Part shown: positions 1-11,900 of the stretch, in pieces | Numbering within the stretch: the first letter of the stretch is position 1 | Layout of the letters: the number at the start of each line of letters is the position of its first letter | Assembly: GCF_932526225.1 (NCBI RefSeq) | Contig: NC_064041.1 | Location: 1,004,699 to 1,068,698 of the forward strand | Source: Nematostella vectensis | Taxonomy: Eukaryota; Cnidaria; Anthozoa; Actiniaria; Edwardsiidae | Reading direction: 5' to 3' | Length of the DNA: 64,000 bases | Made by a program: the position numbers and the translations under genes | Notes under the pieces: generated by a model | Database searches by the model: none | What the model saw: only the letters and a program-made list of their open reading frames with translations | What the model was told of the DNA's origin: nothing

Positions 1-230
1 TGATCATTATATGAAAATAGCGCAATATAAATTGATAAATTATTATTATTATTCTAAAAACTTATTTCTGCATAGCTAACAAATTCATAAGTAAAATACG
101 AGAAGTTAAACGCATAAACAACCAAAACATCGAAAAAAACATTCTTTAGTTTGCTTAACAATTCTTATCTATACTGATATATGAAATCTGTTTAAACTTT
201 TTGCTATTTCAAAATACCTTATTAACTTCT
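1..230. other. AT-rich flank, no gene seen
   Basis: AT-rich sequence with a short TTA microsatellite near 41-53. No coding signal or recognisable repeat end was seen before the TTAA site at 231. Confidence 0.5.
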
Positions 231-756
231 TTAACCCTATTCAGACTGGGCTTTTTTGAGCTGTCTGTGACTGGACCGCTTAGGCTGTGACCACAAACTT
301 ACAGACAATGATCACCAGCATGCAAAATAACGTCACGCCCTATTTTGGGTGTGGTCGAATCAATTATGACGTCACAATCACGTCATAAACACGATGTCTA
401 GCTATTCTTTTAAATATTGCCTAAATTATAAGATATCGGGTTGAAATCATTTTGCATCATTGGGATATGTCAAAATCAACCTTTTAACGGCTTTACAATG
501 CAAAAAGGCCATAAAAACGTTTAAAATCATTTTTTGTAAGAATGTCCGCCATCTTGGGTCCGCCATCTTGGATTCCTATGATTTTTGCAAAAGAAATAAA
601 AAATCTGGAATTATTACACAAAAAGTTTATTTTATTACTGCTCATAGTAATGATAAATGCATAATATTAGTTTTTAAAGTGCCATCTAGTAAATCTAGTG
701 ACATTTTCAACAACAGCTTTGAGAGAGCCAAATTTACCCACCCCTCCCCCAAAAAT

Positions 757-950
757 TGTCTGAACTCATATATAACTGACATTCATAGATTGACATTATC
801 GTTATTATTGTTATTGGGTTCCCTGTGGGCATGATGTCACGTGATTGATGAGCCCACGAGGGATTTTGTTGAGTTCATAAAAAACCCATTCAGACAAGCA
901 CTCTTTCCGTAGTTTTAATCGTAGTTTTAATCCCCCAACACGCCGATACA
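757..950 (+). repeat. 5' LTR of the BEL/Pao element
   Basis: 194 bp, TG...CA, directly followed by the primer-binding-like site at 951. It matches 6348-6541 except for about two substitutions. Confidence 0.93.
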
Positions 951-966
951 TTGGTGCCGTGACCAG
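951..966 (+). other. Primer-binding site of the BEL/Pao element
   Basis: TTGGTGCCGTGACC sits immediately after the 5' LTR, where a tRNA 3' end would pair to start minus-strand DNA synthesis. The tRNA was not identified. Confidence 0.6.
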
Positions 967-2400
967 GATGGAGGAGCTGCAACGTCTAATTGCCTCTCGG
1001 CGAGGCCACAGGAGCCATCTTACGAAGTTAATGAAGAAATCCGAGGAGATTTTTACCAAAGATGGCGGGTTTACCGAACTCGAACTCGCATCGGCGAAAA
1101 ACACAACGCAACAACTCGAAGCAAAGGCTGGGAAACTCCGAGACTTAGATGAGATCATAGCCCCGAAAATCGAGAAGCCTGAAGATTTGGAGGAGGAAAT
1201 AATGGAAATGGAGGAAATCCAGGAAGGGATCACAGATATGATTGCAAAGCTAAGTGTAATCATTAACAATGACAATGTACCAAGTGTTAATACTCCCTCC
1301 CCCGTCGTTCCGCCGTCTGTCGCTTCAACATTCTCTCCCCAAAGCGCTTCTTCCATGTCTCAAAATCCAACCAATATAGATCCAACCCAAGTCGTGCCAC
1401 TCTCAAACACAACTCAAGTTGTCCCGCCCCCAAACATTACTCACCCCAGCAATGAGCCTTTCATTCCCCAAGCAAGTAACTTCAACTCCTATAGCACACG
1501 TCTCCCAAAGCTGAACTTGCCCGGTTTTAGTGGGGACCCATTGGAGTGGATGACCTTCTGGGATTCCTTTAATGTAGCTGTTCACAGCAAGCCAGGCTTA
1601 CCTGATGTAGACAAATTTAATTACCTGAAGGCCCAGGTTTCAGGGGAGGCAGAGCAAGCAATTGGGGGCTACCTAATTTCAGGGGATAATTATGTGAAGG
1701 CACTGGCCACTCTCAAGGAACGTTTTGGGCAAACACACAGAGTGACGAATGCTCATATGACTGCCCTATTAGATCTGCAATTTCCCACAAGCAATCTTGA
1801 GAGCTTGCGCCCCTTTTGTGATGCATTGGAAACCAATATAAGAGCACTAGCAGCCCTCGGCAAGTCCCAAGACTCCTTTGGGGAACTCCTTATTCATGTT
1901 ATTTTAGGAAAGCTCCCTAATGAAACCAAGCGCAACCTAGCCAGGATACAACAAGGGGGGACTGGACCATACAAGGTCTGAGGGAAGCTCTTAAGCATGA
2001 GCTTAAGTTTTTAGAAGCAGGATCCCCCCTCCTGTCGGAATCTACACCCACAGCCTCATTCTTTACCGGGGTAAAGGGGCCTCGTCCCCAGGGGAAAGGC
2101 AAACCCAAGGTCATTCAGTGCGTTTACTGTAAAGGGAAGCACAGTTCACATAACTGCGCCACCGTTTCTTACCCTAAGGCAAGGAAGGACATTGTTGTCA
2201 AGCTGAGGCTCTGTTATAATTGCCTTTCATCCTCCCATATCAGCTCCAAATGCACCTCGAAGTTTCGCTGCCGTCAATGCGGAGGTAAACATCACACCAC
2301 AATTTGCGAGAGAGACAAGGGGCAAGGTCCTCACCCTGGGAACAAGGAGCCCCCACCCCAAGCAGAGCAATCCCAGTCGGTTCATACCACATTAGCACCA
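959..2400 (+). pseudogene. gag: BEL/Pao gag (broken)
   Basis: The frame opens at 959 with MTRMEELQRLIASRRG, an N-terminal region typical of BEL gag, followed by a helical acidic stretch and a Pro/Ser/Thr-rich linker. LPKLNLPGFSGDPLEW at about residues 180-195 is the hallmark of the DUF1759 gag region. The frame stops at 1979-1981, but gag homology continues in another frame from about 1978 with three Cys/His knuckles (CVYCKGKHSSHNC at about 2120, then CYNC...C and CRQCGGKHHTTIC). The shift is therefore a lesion or, less likely, a programmed frameshift. Gag would package element RNA in cytoplasmic particles. Confidence 0.85.
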
Positions 2401-2951
2401 GCACACCCCTATGGCATCACCCATGAGTATCCGATACTTCTAAAAACTGCCGTAAGCCATGTCAGGGTTGGGAATACTAGCAGGGAGGTGAACATACTTC
2501 TCGATGAGGGCGCGCAACGCTCCTTCATTACTAAGAAACTCGCTGATGAACTCGGCGCAAAGCCTATTTCAAGGGAGAATATCTCCATGTCTGCCTTCGG
2601 GGCAACAGAACATTCCCTTAGGAGACTAGAAGTTACAAATGTTGAAGTAATCAGTGAGCAAGGGGATAGGATTCCTCTCCGGGTGCTTGTTGTAATTTCG
2701 AGATCAACTTGTTAATTGGTGCTGACCATTACTGTGACATTGTTCAAGATAAGATTATCCGAGGGGAAGAGGGGCCCACAGCTATGCAGTCCAAATTGGG
2801 CTATCTACTATCTGGTCCTGTAAGGGCCAGGGGGATGCAGGGCAATGTGACTAACATATTCCACATTTCAGCCCACCAAGATGAATTTGATCTACAGCAA
2901 TTTTGGTCCCTAGAGTCAATGGGCATATCACCCAATGCTGACCCCCCCTGA
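2400..2951 (+). pseudogene. pro: BEL/Pao aspartic protease (broken)
   Basis: The stretch VNILLDEGAQRSFITKKLA near 2485-2545 fits the BEL protease family (DUF1758), in which the active site is a D-[ST/E]-G type triad; here it reads DEG. The frame stops at 2715. Homology (LIGADHYCDIV) resumes in another frame at 2709 and breaks again at a C homopolymer (2942-2948), where the next frame starts. The enzyme would mature the polyprotein if intact. Confidence 0.8.
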
Positions 2952-4906
2952 GAAGAACTTCTTGACTAATTACCAGGCCACCTCGATCACTAGAGACGAA
3001 GACGGCACATACATTGCTGGGTTTCCCTGGAAGGAAGAGCACGCCCCTCTCCCAACTAACTTCAGTATCTGCGAGAGACGCACAAGGGCTACCGCACGAC
3101 GACTTCACCAGACACCAGATTTGATGAAGAGTTATGACGACATCATCAAGGAACAAGAGGCCAGAGGGTTCATTGAGAAGGTTAGCAGCCCTGACCCGTC
3201 TGACCACGCCCACTACATACCCCACCACCATGTAAAAAAGGAGTCATCGACCACGCCCATTCGTATTGTCTTCGATTGTAGTTGTCACCAGGCTCCCTCG
3301 ACCCCAAGTCTGAACGACTGCCTAGAGGTCGGTTCACCTTACCTAGCCGACATGGGCTCGATTTTAGTGCGGTTTCGCGCCCACCCTATTGGAATTTCTA
3401 CTGATATAGAAAAAGCTTTCCTCCATGTACGTCTCAGCGAAGCTGACCGCGACATGACCCGGTTCCTATGGCTTTCCGATCCCGGTGACCCCGAAAGTGA
3501 GTTCCAGACCTACCGTTTCAAGTCGGTCCTTTTTGGCTCTGCGAGCTCCCCCTTTATGCTGAATGCTGTCCTTCAAACACACCTTGATAATCATAAGACA
3601 CCAGTCATACAGGACTCTCTATGTTGACAACATCATCACCGGCTGTGAAACACATCAAGAGGCCCCGAGTTACTATGACGAATCAAGAAGTGTCATGACT
3701 GAAGCCAAGTTCAACTTACGGTCTTGGGCATCCAATAGCCAACCCCTTCTCCATCGTGCTACCCTTGATGGAGTGAATGATGCCAACTGCGACAGTGTCA
3801 ATGTTCTAGGCTTACGGTGGGACACCTCAACCGACACGCTAACACTTGCATGTAAAGAATTACTAGCACCTGACGACACTCTTGTCACAAAGCGAGAGAT
3901 CTTAAGGGAGTCATCTAAGATTTATGACCCACTAGGCCTCATCACCCCCATCTCAATCCGTGCTAAGATCCTTATCCAGGACCTCTGGAAGTTAAACGTA
4001 GATTGGGATGAACCCCTGAATGGGGAGATACGAACTCGCTGGCTCAGCATTGCGCAAGAAATCCGACAATCAACCAATCTTACTATTCCTAGATGCTATC
4101 TCAGCAATCGGTCAGCCAACGAGACGACCCAGGTGCATGTGTTCGTGGATGATAGCCCGAAAGCCTACGGAGCTGTGGCATACATACGGCAGGCCAATCA
4201 GTCTTCCTTTGTGATGGCGAAGTCACGTGTCGCTCCAGTGAAGGAACTGTCACTCCCCAGACTAGAACTTATGGCAGCACTGGCTGGTGCAAACCTTGCA
4301 GAGTACTTGCTGAACTCTTTACAGAAGAATTTTCCTGATCTACAAGCATTCTTCTGGTCGGACAGCCAGATCGTGCTTAATTGGCTTCACAGTAATAAGC
4401 AACTTCAGCAGTTTGTAGGTAATCGAGTCAGAGAAATCAAGCGTCTCTCTCAGCCATCTAGTTGGCGTTACTGCCCCACACGCGATAATCCAGCAGACCT
4501 ACTAACGAGGGGTCTAATCACAGCAGAGCTCCAAGCATCAACAGCATGGCTGCATGGTCCATCCTGGATAACTTCAGAATGTGACTGGCCAACGTGGGAA
4601 TCAAGCACCACCCTTCTTGTTGAGATCCCAGAGGAAGAACCTAAAGTTACCCCAGAACCTGATGTGTTAGGAGAGCAAACCAACTCTGAAACAGACGCGA
4701 ATTCAGTCGAGAATCCAAGCATCAGCACGATCATGGATCCCACTAGACACAGCACACTGAGGAAACTTCAACGTGTAACCGCTCTTGTACTGAGGTTCGT
4801 CCATAACCTCAGAAACCCCACTGACAGCAGAAACGGACCTCTGATGGTCACTGAGCTGACGAAAGCAGAAAGGACATGGATCCACGATCGCCAACGCCAC
4901 TCTTAA
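2935..4906 (+). pseudogene. pol: BEL/Pao reverse transcriptase and RNase H (broken)
   Basis: 2935-3627 holds the RT fingers and palm, including IRIVFDCSC and GISTDIEKAFLHVRL with the first catalytic Asp. The active-site box is YVDN, not YVDD, and lies at about 3620 in the next frame (3563-4906), so a shift cuts the enzyme at its core. The second frame goes on through the Pao-type peptidase_A17/RNase H region (VFVDDSPKAYGAVAYI, SLPRLELMAAL, FFWSDSQIVLNWL). It ends at an in-frame TAA at 4904-4906, after which related sequence continues in the same frame. Confidence 0.85.
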
Positions 4907-4954
4907 GCCAAAGAAATAGCAAACCTTTCCGCCCATGACAAGTCTGGGACCCCT

Positions 4955-6354
4955 TTGACACGGCAGCTGCGCCTGTTCATGGATGACGATGGCTTACTTC
5001 GCTGTGGCGGGAGGATTCACAACGCCCCTGTTTCTGAAACCGCCAAGTTTCCAGTTCTTCTTCCGAAGAAAGACTACGTGACGACCCTCATTATCTGTGA
5101 CACGCATGAACGCCAATTACATGCTGGCGTTAGCTCGACACTAACTGCATTACGCCAGAAATTCTGGGTGCCTTCGGGAAGATTCCAAGTAAAAGGGTCT
5201 TGAACAAATGCGTAACGTGCCAAAAAGTGAACGGTGCTCCATACCGAGCTCCAGACGCTCCGCCACTAACAAGCCTCAGACTCCGGGAGTCCCGACCCTT
5301 TGCGGTTACAGGAGTGGACTTTACGGGAGAACTATATATACGAAACGAGAAAACTGACTCGAAGGCCTATATCTGTTTGTTTACATGCGCAGTTACTAGA
5401 GCTGTACATCTTGAAGTCGTTTCAGATTTATCAGTCAAAACATTCATTCTCGCCGTACGTAGATTCGCAAGTCGCCAGTCCATTCCAGACGTTATCATTT
5501 CTGATAATGCCAGTACCTTCCAATCGGCGGCTGCTGAACTCGAGCACCTGTTTAATTCACCAACGCTCAAACAGGAGCTCGGCAAACAAGGGATAGATGG
5601 GAAGTTCATCCCGAAAAGAGCTCCATGGTATGGAGGGTTTTGGGAGAGGCTGATCGGCCTCACGAAGACGACGCTGAAGAAAGTCCTTGGCCGAGCATCC
5701 ATCAACTTAGTCACTCTCCAGACAGTTGTCATGGAAATTGAGGCTATCCTTAATGACCGCCCACTAACATATGTCTCTCCTGACATAAATGATGAAGACC
5801 CTCTCACACCATCCCATCTACTGTATGGAAGGAGGATTACCAGTCTCCCACATCCTGACACTGATGCGGACGAACTAACTGACCCGAGCTATGGAAACGA
5901 TGCTCATCTCCGAAGGGATGCTACCCGTGTAGCACTAGTTATACAACACTTCTGGCAGCGCTGGAAGCAGGAGTACCTCACTTCGCTGCGGTGCTTCCAT
6001 GGCGCAACAGGTGGCAGCGGTGAAACACGCGTCAAGATAGGGGACGTCCAGATCCACAGCGAGAAAAAGAGGTTGAAGTGGAAACTAGGCGTAGTGGAAG
6101 ATCTAATTAGAGGTGCCGACGGATGTGTACGGGCTGTAACCTTAAAAACAGCTAAGGGTCACACGAACAGACCTATCTCCAAGCTATATCCCCTTGAGAT
6201 TACTACTGATGTTGGGGAAACTGCAGACGCGCAGACAGGAGGTCAGCTCCAGTCCAACCAACCTATCAGGAGAAGCATGCGAATTACAGCTGCCACAAGG
6301 GACCGCATCGCAGACTGGGCCCGGCAACTATGCGCCCCCCCGGAGGATGTCTGA
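4955..6354 (+). pseudogene. int: BEL/Pao integrase (broken)
   Basis: 4955-5203 carries the linker and the start of the zinc-binding region (CDTHERQLHAGVSSTL). A shift near 5190 moves to 5200-6354, which starts at the CxxC pair of the HHCC domain (CVTCQKVNGAPYRAPDAPPL). The core follows: VTGVDFTGELYI (first Asp), ISDNASTFQSA (second Asp) and WYGGFWERLI (Glu), so the DDE residues are present. HLLYGRRI and a C-terminal DUF5641-like region follow. The frame runs to 6354, just into the 3' LTR. Confidence 0.87.
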
Positions 6355-6541
6355 ACTCATATATAACTGACATTCATAGATTGACATTATCTTTATTATT
6401 GTTATTGGGTTCCCTGTGGGCATGATGTCACGTGATTGATGAGCCCACGAGGGATTTTGTTGAGTTCATAAAAAACCCATCCAGACAAGCACTCTTTCCG
6501 TAGTTTTAATCGTAGTTTTAATCCCCCAACACGCCGATACA
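6348..6541 (+). repeat. 3' LTR of the BEL/Pao element
   Basis: 194 bp, followed by the target duplication AAAAT at 6542-6546. Near-identity to the 5' LTR points to a recent insertion. Confidence 0.93.
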
Positions 6542-6808
6542 AAAATATCCGAGGTAAAAAAACTCTAGCGCTGTTGTGAAACTTAAACAAACTCATAAAG
6601 TCAAAAGAGAAATTTAAATTTGAGAAACACGACCAAAATATGAAGCATCTCCGCGACATGTCAATGGCATCAAAACGTCCGCAGATAGATTTTAGGAAAA
6701 GTCACCAAGTTTTAGCCTCTTAGCTGCTATGGTTCAGAAGTTATAGCAATTTTCCCGTAGGTGGGCTTAAAGAGTCCCCCCCCCCCCCCCCAGTCTGAAT
6801 AGGGTTAA

Positions 6809-7535
6809 ACAAAGTTGAATTTTGCTTTCCTATTTGTAGTGTTTTTGTTTATGTTGTTTTCATGTAAATTTTAAATCATTCTTCTAAAGAACATGCTAAA
6901 TGTTTTAACATTGCATGTCATGTGCATGAGTGAACATTTTAACCATGATAACGACTTCCAATAGACGACGACTTCCAATAGCTAAATCATATTTCTGTTA
7001 GTTTGTATGACAAAAGCCAAATAACCATTCTATTATTGTTTAAAATTTAAATTGTTCGATATTTGCATAATCTGTTATATTATATGGGAACACTGTGTTA
7101 AGTGCGCGCGCAGGCAAAGTAAAAGCACATGGTTTGAAAAGTTGTAAGAAAGAGGAAGTCTATAGAAATATCCCTATCTTGTACGATCACGAAATTGTTT
7201 GTCTTATGTGGCATGTACTTCCTGTTCTTCCTGTACACAATAATAATAATAATAATAACATGATATACAGTATATTCGTCCTGATTTTTCTTTCTTTTGG
7301 AATTTCAACATAACTTCGGAGAATCAACTAATCACTTGAAAAATAACGTTTAAGATCTAAAACATTTGGCTTGCGAAGACTTTTATAAATTTGAAAAATA
7401 ATAATGATTTATTTATAATCCTAGATTGCTTGTATTATCTTGCTCAACCCTCTAAACTGCCAAAACCAATAAATATTGATTTAAACGCTCAAACTTCCTT
7501 TTCTCCCTGACAACAAAAGTGTCCTAGTCGAAGGC
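6809..7535 (+). promoter_or_regulatory. Upstream region of dermatopontin-like gene A
   Basis: No coding signal. A block around 7150-7225 is strongly similar to 33900-33975 upstream of gene B (shared GAAGTCTATAGAAATA and GAAATTGTTTGTCTTATGTG). About 7424-7475 is similar to regions upstream of genes B and C. A TAA microsatellite lies at about 7240-7257. Likely paralogous 5' regulatory DNA, inferred from duplication alone. Confidence 0.5.
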
Positions 7536-7543
7536 CATAAAAG
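7536..7543 (+). promoter_or_regulatory. TATA-like box of gene A
   Basis: CATAAAAG sits about 80 bp before the exon 1 donor. Matching boxes occur at the same place in genes B (34219) and C (52041). Inferred core promoter; no transcript evidence. Confidence 0.4.
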
Positions 7544-7564
7544 AACACAACAAGGCCACAAAGA

Positions 7565-7623
7565 ACACAACGCAAGCCAAGTGTAAGCAATCTTCAAATT
7601 CCTCAAAGAGATTATTGCTAAGG
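7565..7623 (+). other. Non-coding exon 1 of gene A (5' limit approximate)
   Basis: Ends at the donor GGTAAGTCC (GT at 7624-7625). The same donor context closes the equivalent region of gene B at 34329. The start is inferred from the TATA-like box. Confidence 0.45.
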
Positions 7624-8348
7624 GTAAGTCCTCCTTATCTTACACCTCATATATAATTTATTTTTACGTTTTATTCGGCTTTTCCCTAGTCTTTTTCTTT
7701 GCTCTATTATTCATGTAATGCATTTTATATTCACGTTTACTTCATCTCGTGCCCTTTATTGCTATGAAATTTCTTTGGCATAAAAAAGTTTCACTTATTA
7801 TTGGTTAAGGTCGCTCGCGCGTTAATCACCAGATCATCAATAGAGGGCGTTATATCAATTTTAAACTTCGCACAGAACAGTCAATGTTTATGCGATTGCT
7901 CTAGATTTTTTTACCAAGGACGACCCAATGTATGGAGAGCGCACACATTTAAAAATTGTATTTGTATTAACACGCAATAATTTAGTAGCACATAAAAGTA
8001 GACAACATGTTTTGCACTTATTTAAGACCGACGCAAAATTGAGCGTTAGCTTTTTGACCATATTGCCCAAATCAGTTCAATATGTGGCGATACAGCCTCT
8101 GTGAAGGTTAGAAGCGCACGTTGATACGCACGAGCTCTTATGGTGTTGTATTGTAAACAGTTCAGACTTGACTCTCGTCTAAAAAATAGCCAAATTACAG
8201 CGTTTCCAGAACTTTGTCGCAAAAAGGAGCTATTGGTATTACATGCGATAAATTGAAAATTCATGTTCCATTTCAATTTTTTGGAAGTTTTCGTCAATAA
8301 AGTACTATAAATCGCACTTTGAAGTGAGTCATTGGGCTACCTGTAGTG

Positions 8349-8575
8349 TCACGTGACAAGGCGCACAGGGTATCTAGGTCACGTGACAAGGCGCACAAGG
8401 TATCGAGGTCACGTGACAAGGCGCGCAGGGTATCGAGGTCACGTGACAAGGCGCGCAGGGTATCGGTGTCACAACACAAGGCGCGCAGGGTATCGAGGTC
8501 ACGTGACAAGGCGCGCAGGGTATCGAGGTCACGTGACAAGGCGCGCAGGGTATCGAGGTCACGTGACAAGGCGCA
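8349..8575 (+). repeat. 30-bp minisatellite with a CACGTG palindrome, intron 1 of gene A
   Basis: About eight tandem copies of a 30-bp unit beginning GTCACGTGACAAGGCGC. All but one copy hold the palindrome GTCACGTGAC; the unit at about 8467 reads GTCACAACAC instead. Open frames on both strands here follow only from the unit length being a multiple of three. Confidence 0.9.
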
Positions 8576-8730
8576 TCATTTATTATTTTGATGATGATAA
8601 TGATGAAAATTTAGTAGAATAGAGAAAATTTGGCTTTTTGTAAAGCATTGAGATTTTTATATAAAATTATCATTAGTATCATTAACATATTAACATATTG
8701 CGGTTGATCTTTATCGTTGATCTGTTCCAG

Positions 8731-8939
8731 CCCTGTCATGCGCACTAAGTGTTACATTGCGCTATTGCTTGTGGCTATGATTGTCGTAGATCACGTGAAC
8801 AAAGCTGGGGCGTGGTGGTGGTATGACAGAAGGCGAAGAAGTAGCAGGCGAAGGCACTACGTGTGCCACCCGCCGAGTACAAGCGGTGGAGGTTGGGTGA
8901 ATAACTTTGACGGACGGGCTTATTTCTCTTGCCCCTGGG
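8731..8939 (+). CDS. Gene A exon 2: signal peptide and first dermatopontin loop
   Basis: Acceptor TCTGTTCCAG ends at 8730 and donor GTAAGT starts at 8940. Translation starts at the ATG at 8738; the upstream in-frame ATG at 8717 lies in the intron. The exon ends in phase 1 after CPW. Confidence 0.85.
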
Positions 8940-11900
8940 GTAAGTTAAACAAAATAACGGTGACCAATGTCTCGTTTAGATCAAGAATTTAGCTGACTTA
9001 ACAAAGGTTTCATCACAATACCTACAAAAAAGTACCTCGAATGCTTCCGATTTAAGGGCATCATCTAGGTTCTTATGTAAAATAACTCAAGAATTCTAAA
9101 AATACAGTCTTCTTCAAGTTTTACCCGGAAATCGTCTCTGAAAGCCCTTGTCCCATCCCCTGGAATGTTAATATTCCCCTCCGCCGGAGGGGTGGATTAA
9201 GTCTTTCAATTTTCAGGGCAGTCTGTGAGCAACATCCAAGGACTGTACAGTGCTTGTCACAGGGACCGCGTGTGGAAGTACCAGTGCACGAATAATCCCG
9301 CGACCAGGGGGCGATGCAGCTGGTCAAACTGGGTGAACGACTTCGACCAGCTCATCAACTACCACTGCCCCTACAGCGGATTTATCACAGGCGTTGACAG
9401 TCACCATAGCAACCATCACGAGGACAGGTTGGTGGCATAGAGTATATACCGGTATGTAAACACTGCCAACGTCAGCCCGTACAAACACTGCCCACATCAG
9501 CCCGTACAAACACTGCCCACATCAGCCCGTACAAACACTGCCCACATCAGCCCGTACAAACACTGCCCACATCAGCCCGTACAAACACTGCCCACATCAG
9601 CCCGTACAAACACTGCCCACATCAGCCCGTACAAACACTGCCCACATTAGCCCGTACAAACACTGCCCACATTAGCCCGTAGAAACACTGCTCACTTTAG
9701 CCCGTACAAACACTGCCCACATCAGCCCGTACAAACACTGCCCACTTTAGCCCGTACAGACACTGCCCACATCAGCCCGTGCAAACACTGCCCACATTAG
9801 CCCGTACAAACACTGCCCACATCAGCCCGTACAAACACAGCCCACATCAGCCCGTACAAACACTGCCCACATCATCCCGTACAAACACTGCGCACATCAG
9901 CCCGTACAAACACTGCCCACATCAGCCCGTACAAACACTGCCCACCTCAGCCCGTGCAAACACTGCCCACACCAGCCCGTACAAACACTGCCCACACCAG
10001 CCCGTGCAAACACTGCCCACATCAGCCCGTACAAACACTGCCCACCTCAGCCCGTGCAAACACTGCCCACCTCAGCCCGTACAAACACTGTCCACATAAG
10101 CAAGTGTAAACACAGCCCACATCAGACCGTGTAAACACTGCCCACATCAGCCCGTAGAAACACTGCCCACATCAGCAAATACAAACACTGCCCACATTAA
10201 CCCGAACAAACACTGCCCACCTCAGCCCGTGCAAACACTGCCCACCTCAGCCCGTACAAACACTGTCCACATAAGCAAGTGTAAACACAGCCCACATCAG
10301 ACCGTGTAAACACTGCCCACATCAGCCCGTAGAAACACTGCCCACATCAGCAAATACAAACACTGCCCACATTAACCCGAACAAACACTGCCCACATCAG
10401 CCCGTGTAAACACTGCCCACACCAGCCCGTACAAACACTGCCCACATCATCCCGTACAAACACTGCCCACATCATCCCGTACAAACACTGCCCACATCAT
10501 CCCGTACAAACACTGCCCAAATCAGCCCGTACAAACACTGCCCAAATCAGCCCGTACAAACACTGCCCACATCAGCCCGTACAAACACTGCCCACATCAG
10601 CCCGTGCAAACACTGCCCACATCAGCCCGTGCAAACACTGCCCACATCAGCCCGTGCAAACACTGCCCACATCAGCCCGTGCAAACACTGCCCATATCAG
10701 CCCGTACAAACACTGCCCACATCAGCCCGTACAAACACTGCCCACATCAGCCCGTGCAAACACTGCCCAAATCAGCCCGTACAAACGCTGCCCACATCAG
10801 CCTGTACAAACGCTGCCCACATCAGCCTGTACAAACGCTGCCCACATCAGCCCGTACAAACGCTGCCCACATCAGGCCGTACAAACACTGCCCACATCAG
10901 CCCGTGCAAACACTGCCCACATTAGCCCGTACAAACACTGCCCACATCAGCCCGTACAAACACTGCCCACATCAGCCCGTACAAACACTGCCCACATCAG
11001 CCCGTACAAACACAGCCCACATCAGCCCGTACAAACACTGCCCACATTAGCCCGTGCAAACACTGCCTACCTTAGCCCGTACAAACACTGCTTACACCAG
11101 CCCGTACAAACACTGCCCACATTAGACCGTACAAACACTGCCCACATCAGCCCGTGCAAACAGTGCCCACATCAGCCCGTACAAACACTGCCCACATCAG
11201 CCCGTACAAACACTGCCCACATCAGCCCGTACAAACACTGCCCACATCAGCCCGTACAAACACTGCCCACATCAGCCCGTACAAACACTGCCCACATCAG
11301 CCCGTACAAACACTGCCCACATTAGCCCGTGCAAACACTGCCTACCTTAGCCCGTACAAACACTGCCCACACCAGCCCGTACAAACACTGCCCACATCAG
11401 CCCGTACAAACACTGCCCACATCAGCCCGTGCAAACACTGCCCACATCAGCCCGTGCAAACAGTGCCCACATCAGCCCGTACAAACACTGCCCACATCAG
11501 CCCGTACAAACACAGCCCACATCAGCCCGTACAAACACTGCCCACATTAGCCCGTGCAAACACTGCCTACCTTAGCCCGTACAAACACTGCTTACACCAG
11601 CCCGTACAAACACTGCCCACATTAGACCGTACAAACACTGCCCACATCAGCCCGTGCAAACAGTGCCCACATCAGCCCGTACAAATACTGCCCACATTAG
11701 CCCGTGCAAACACTGCCCACATTAGCCCGTGCAAACACTGCCCACATTAGCCCGTGCAAACACTGCCCACATTAGCCCGTACAAACACTGCTTACACCAG
11801 CCCTTACAAACACTGCCCACATTAGCCCGTACAAACACTGCCTACATCAGCCCGTACAAACACTGCCCACATCAGCCCGTGCAAACACTGCCCATATTAG

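Larger units (their letters stand above)
757..6541 (+). mobile_element. BEL/Pao LTR retrotransposon, full-length but frame-broken
   Basis: Two 194-bp LTRs (757-950 and 6348-6541) begin TGTCTGAACTC and end CGATACA, and differ at about two positions. The flanks carry a perfect 5-bp target duplication, AAAAT, at 752-756 and 6542-6546. A primer-binding-like TTGGTGCCGTGACC starts at 951. The internal region has the BEL order: gag with a DUF1759-like region, zinc knuckles, aspartic protease, reverse transcriptase, RNase H, integrase. The coding line is broken by at least five frame shifts (near 1978, 2697, 2945, 3610 and 5190) and an in-frame TAA at 4904-4906. This copy cannot make a full polyprotein. 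Confidence 0.93.
231..6808. mobile_element. TTAA-flanked piggyBac-like non-autonomous DNA element, split by a BEL insertion
   Basis: Position 231 begins TTAA followed by CCCTATTCAGACTGGG. The exact reverse complement of this 20-bp string occupies 6789-6808, ending in TTAA. A TTAA target and TIRs starting CCC are hallmarks of the piggyBac superfamily. Without the BEL element (757-6541 plus one 5-bp target copy) the element would be about 0.78 kb. No transposase frame is visible, so it is probably a MITE moved in trans. The inner side of the right TIR carries a 16-base C run (6776-6791). A 124-residue open frame at 460-834 crosses from this element into the LTR and has no family resemblance. 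Confidence 0.75.

Noticed and set aside
811-1356. Minus-strand frame of 181 residues in the BEL 5' end
   Set aside because: Antisense to gag and the LTR, no family resemblance.
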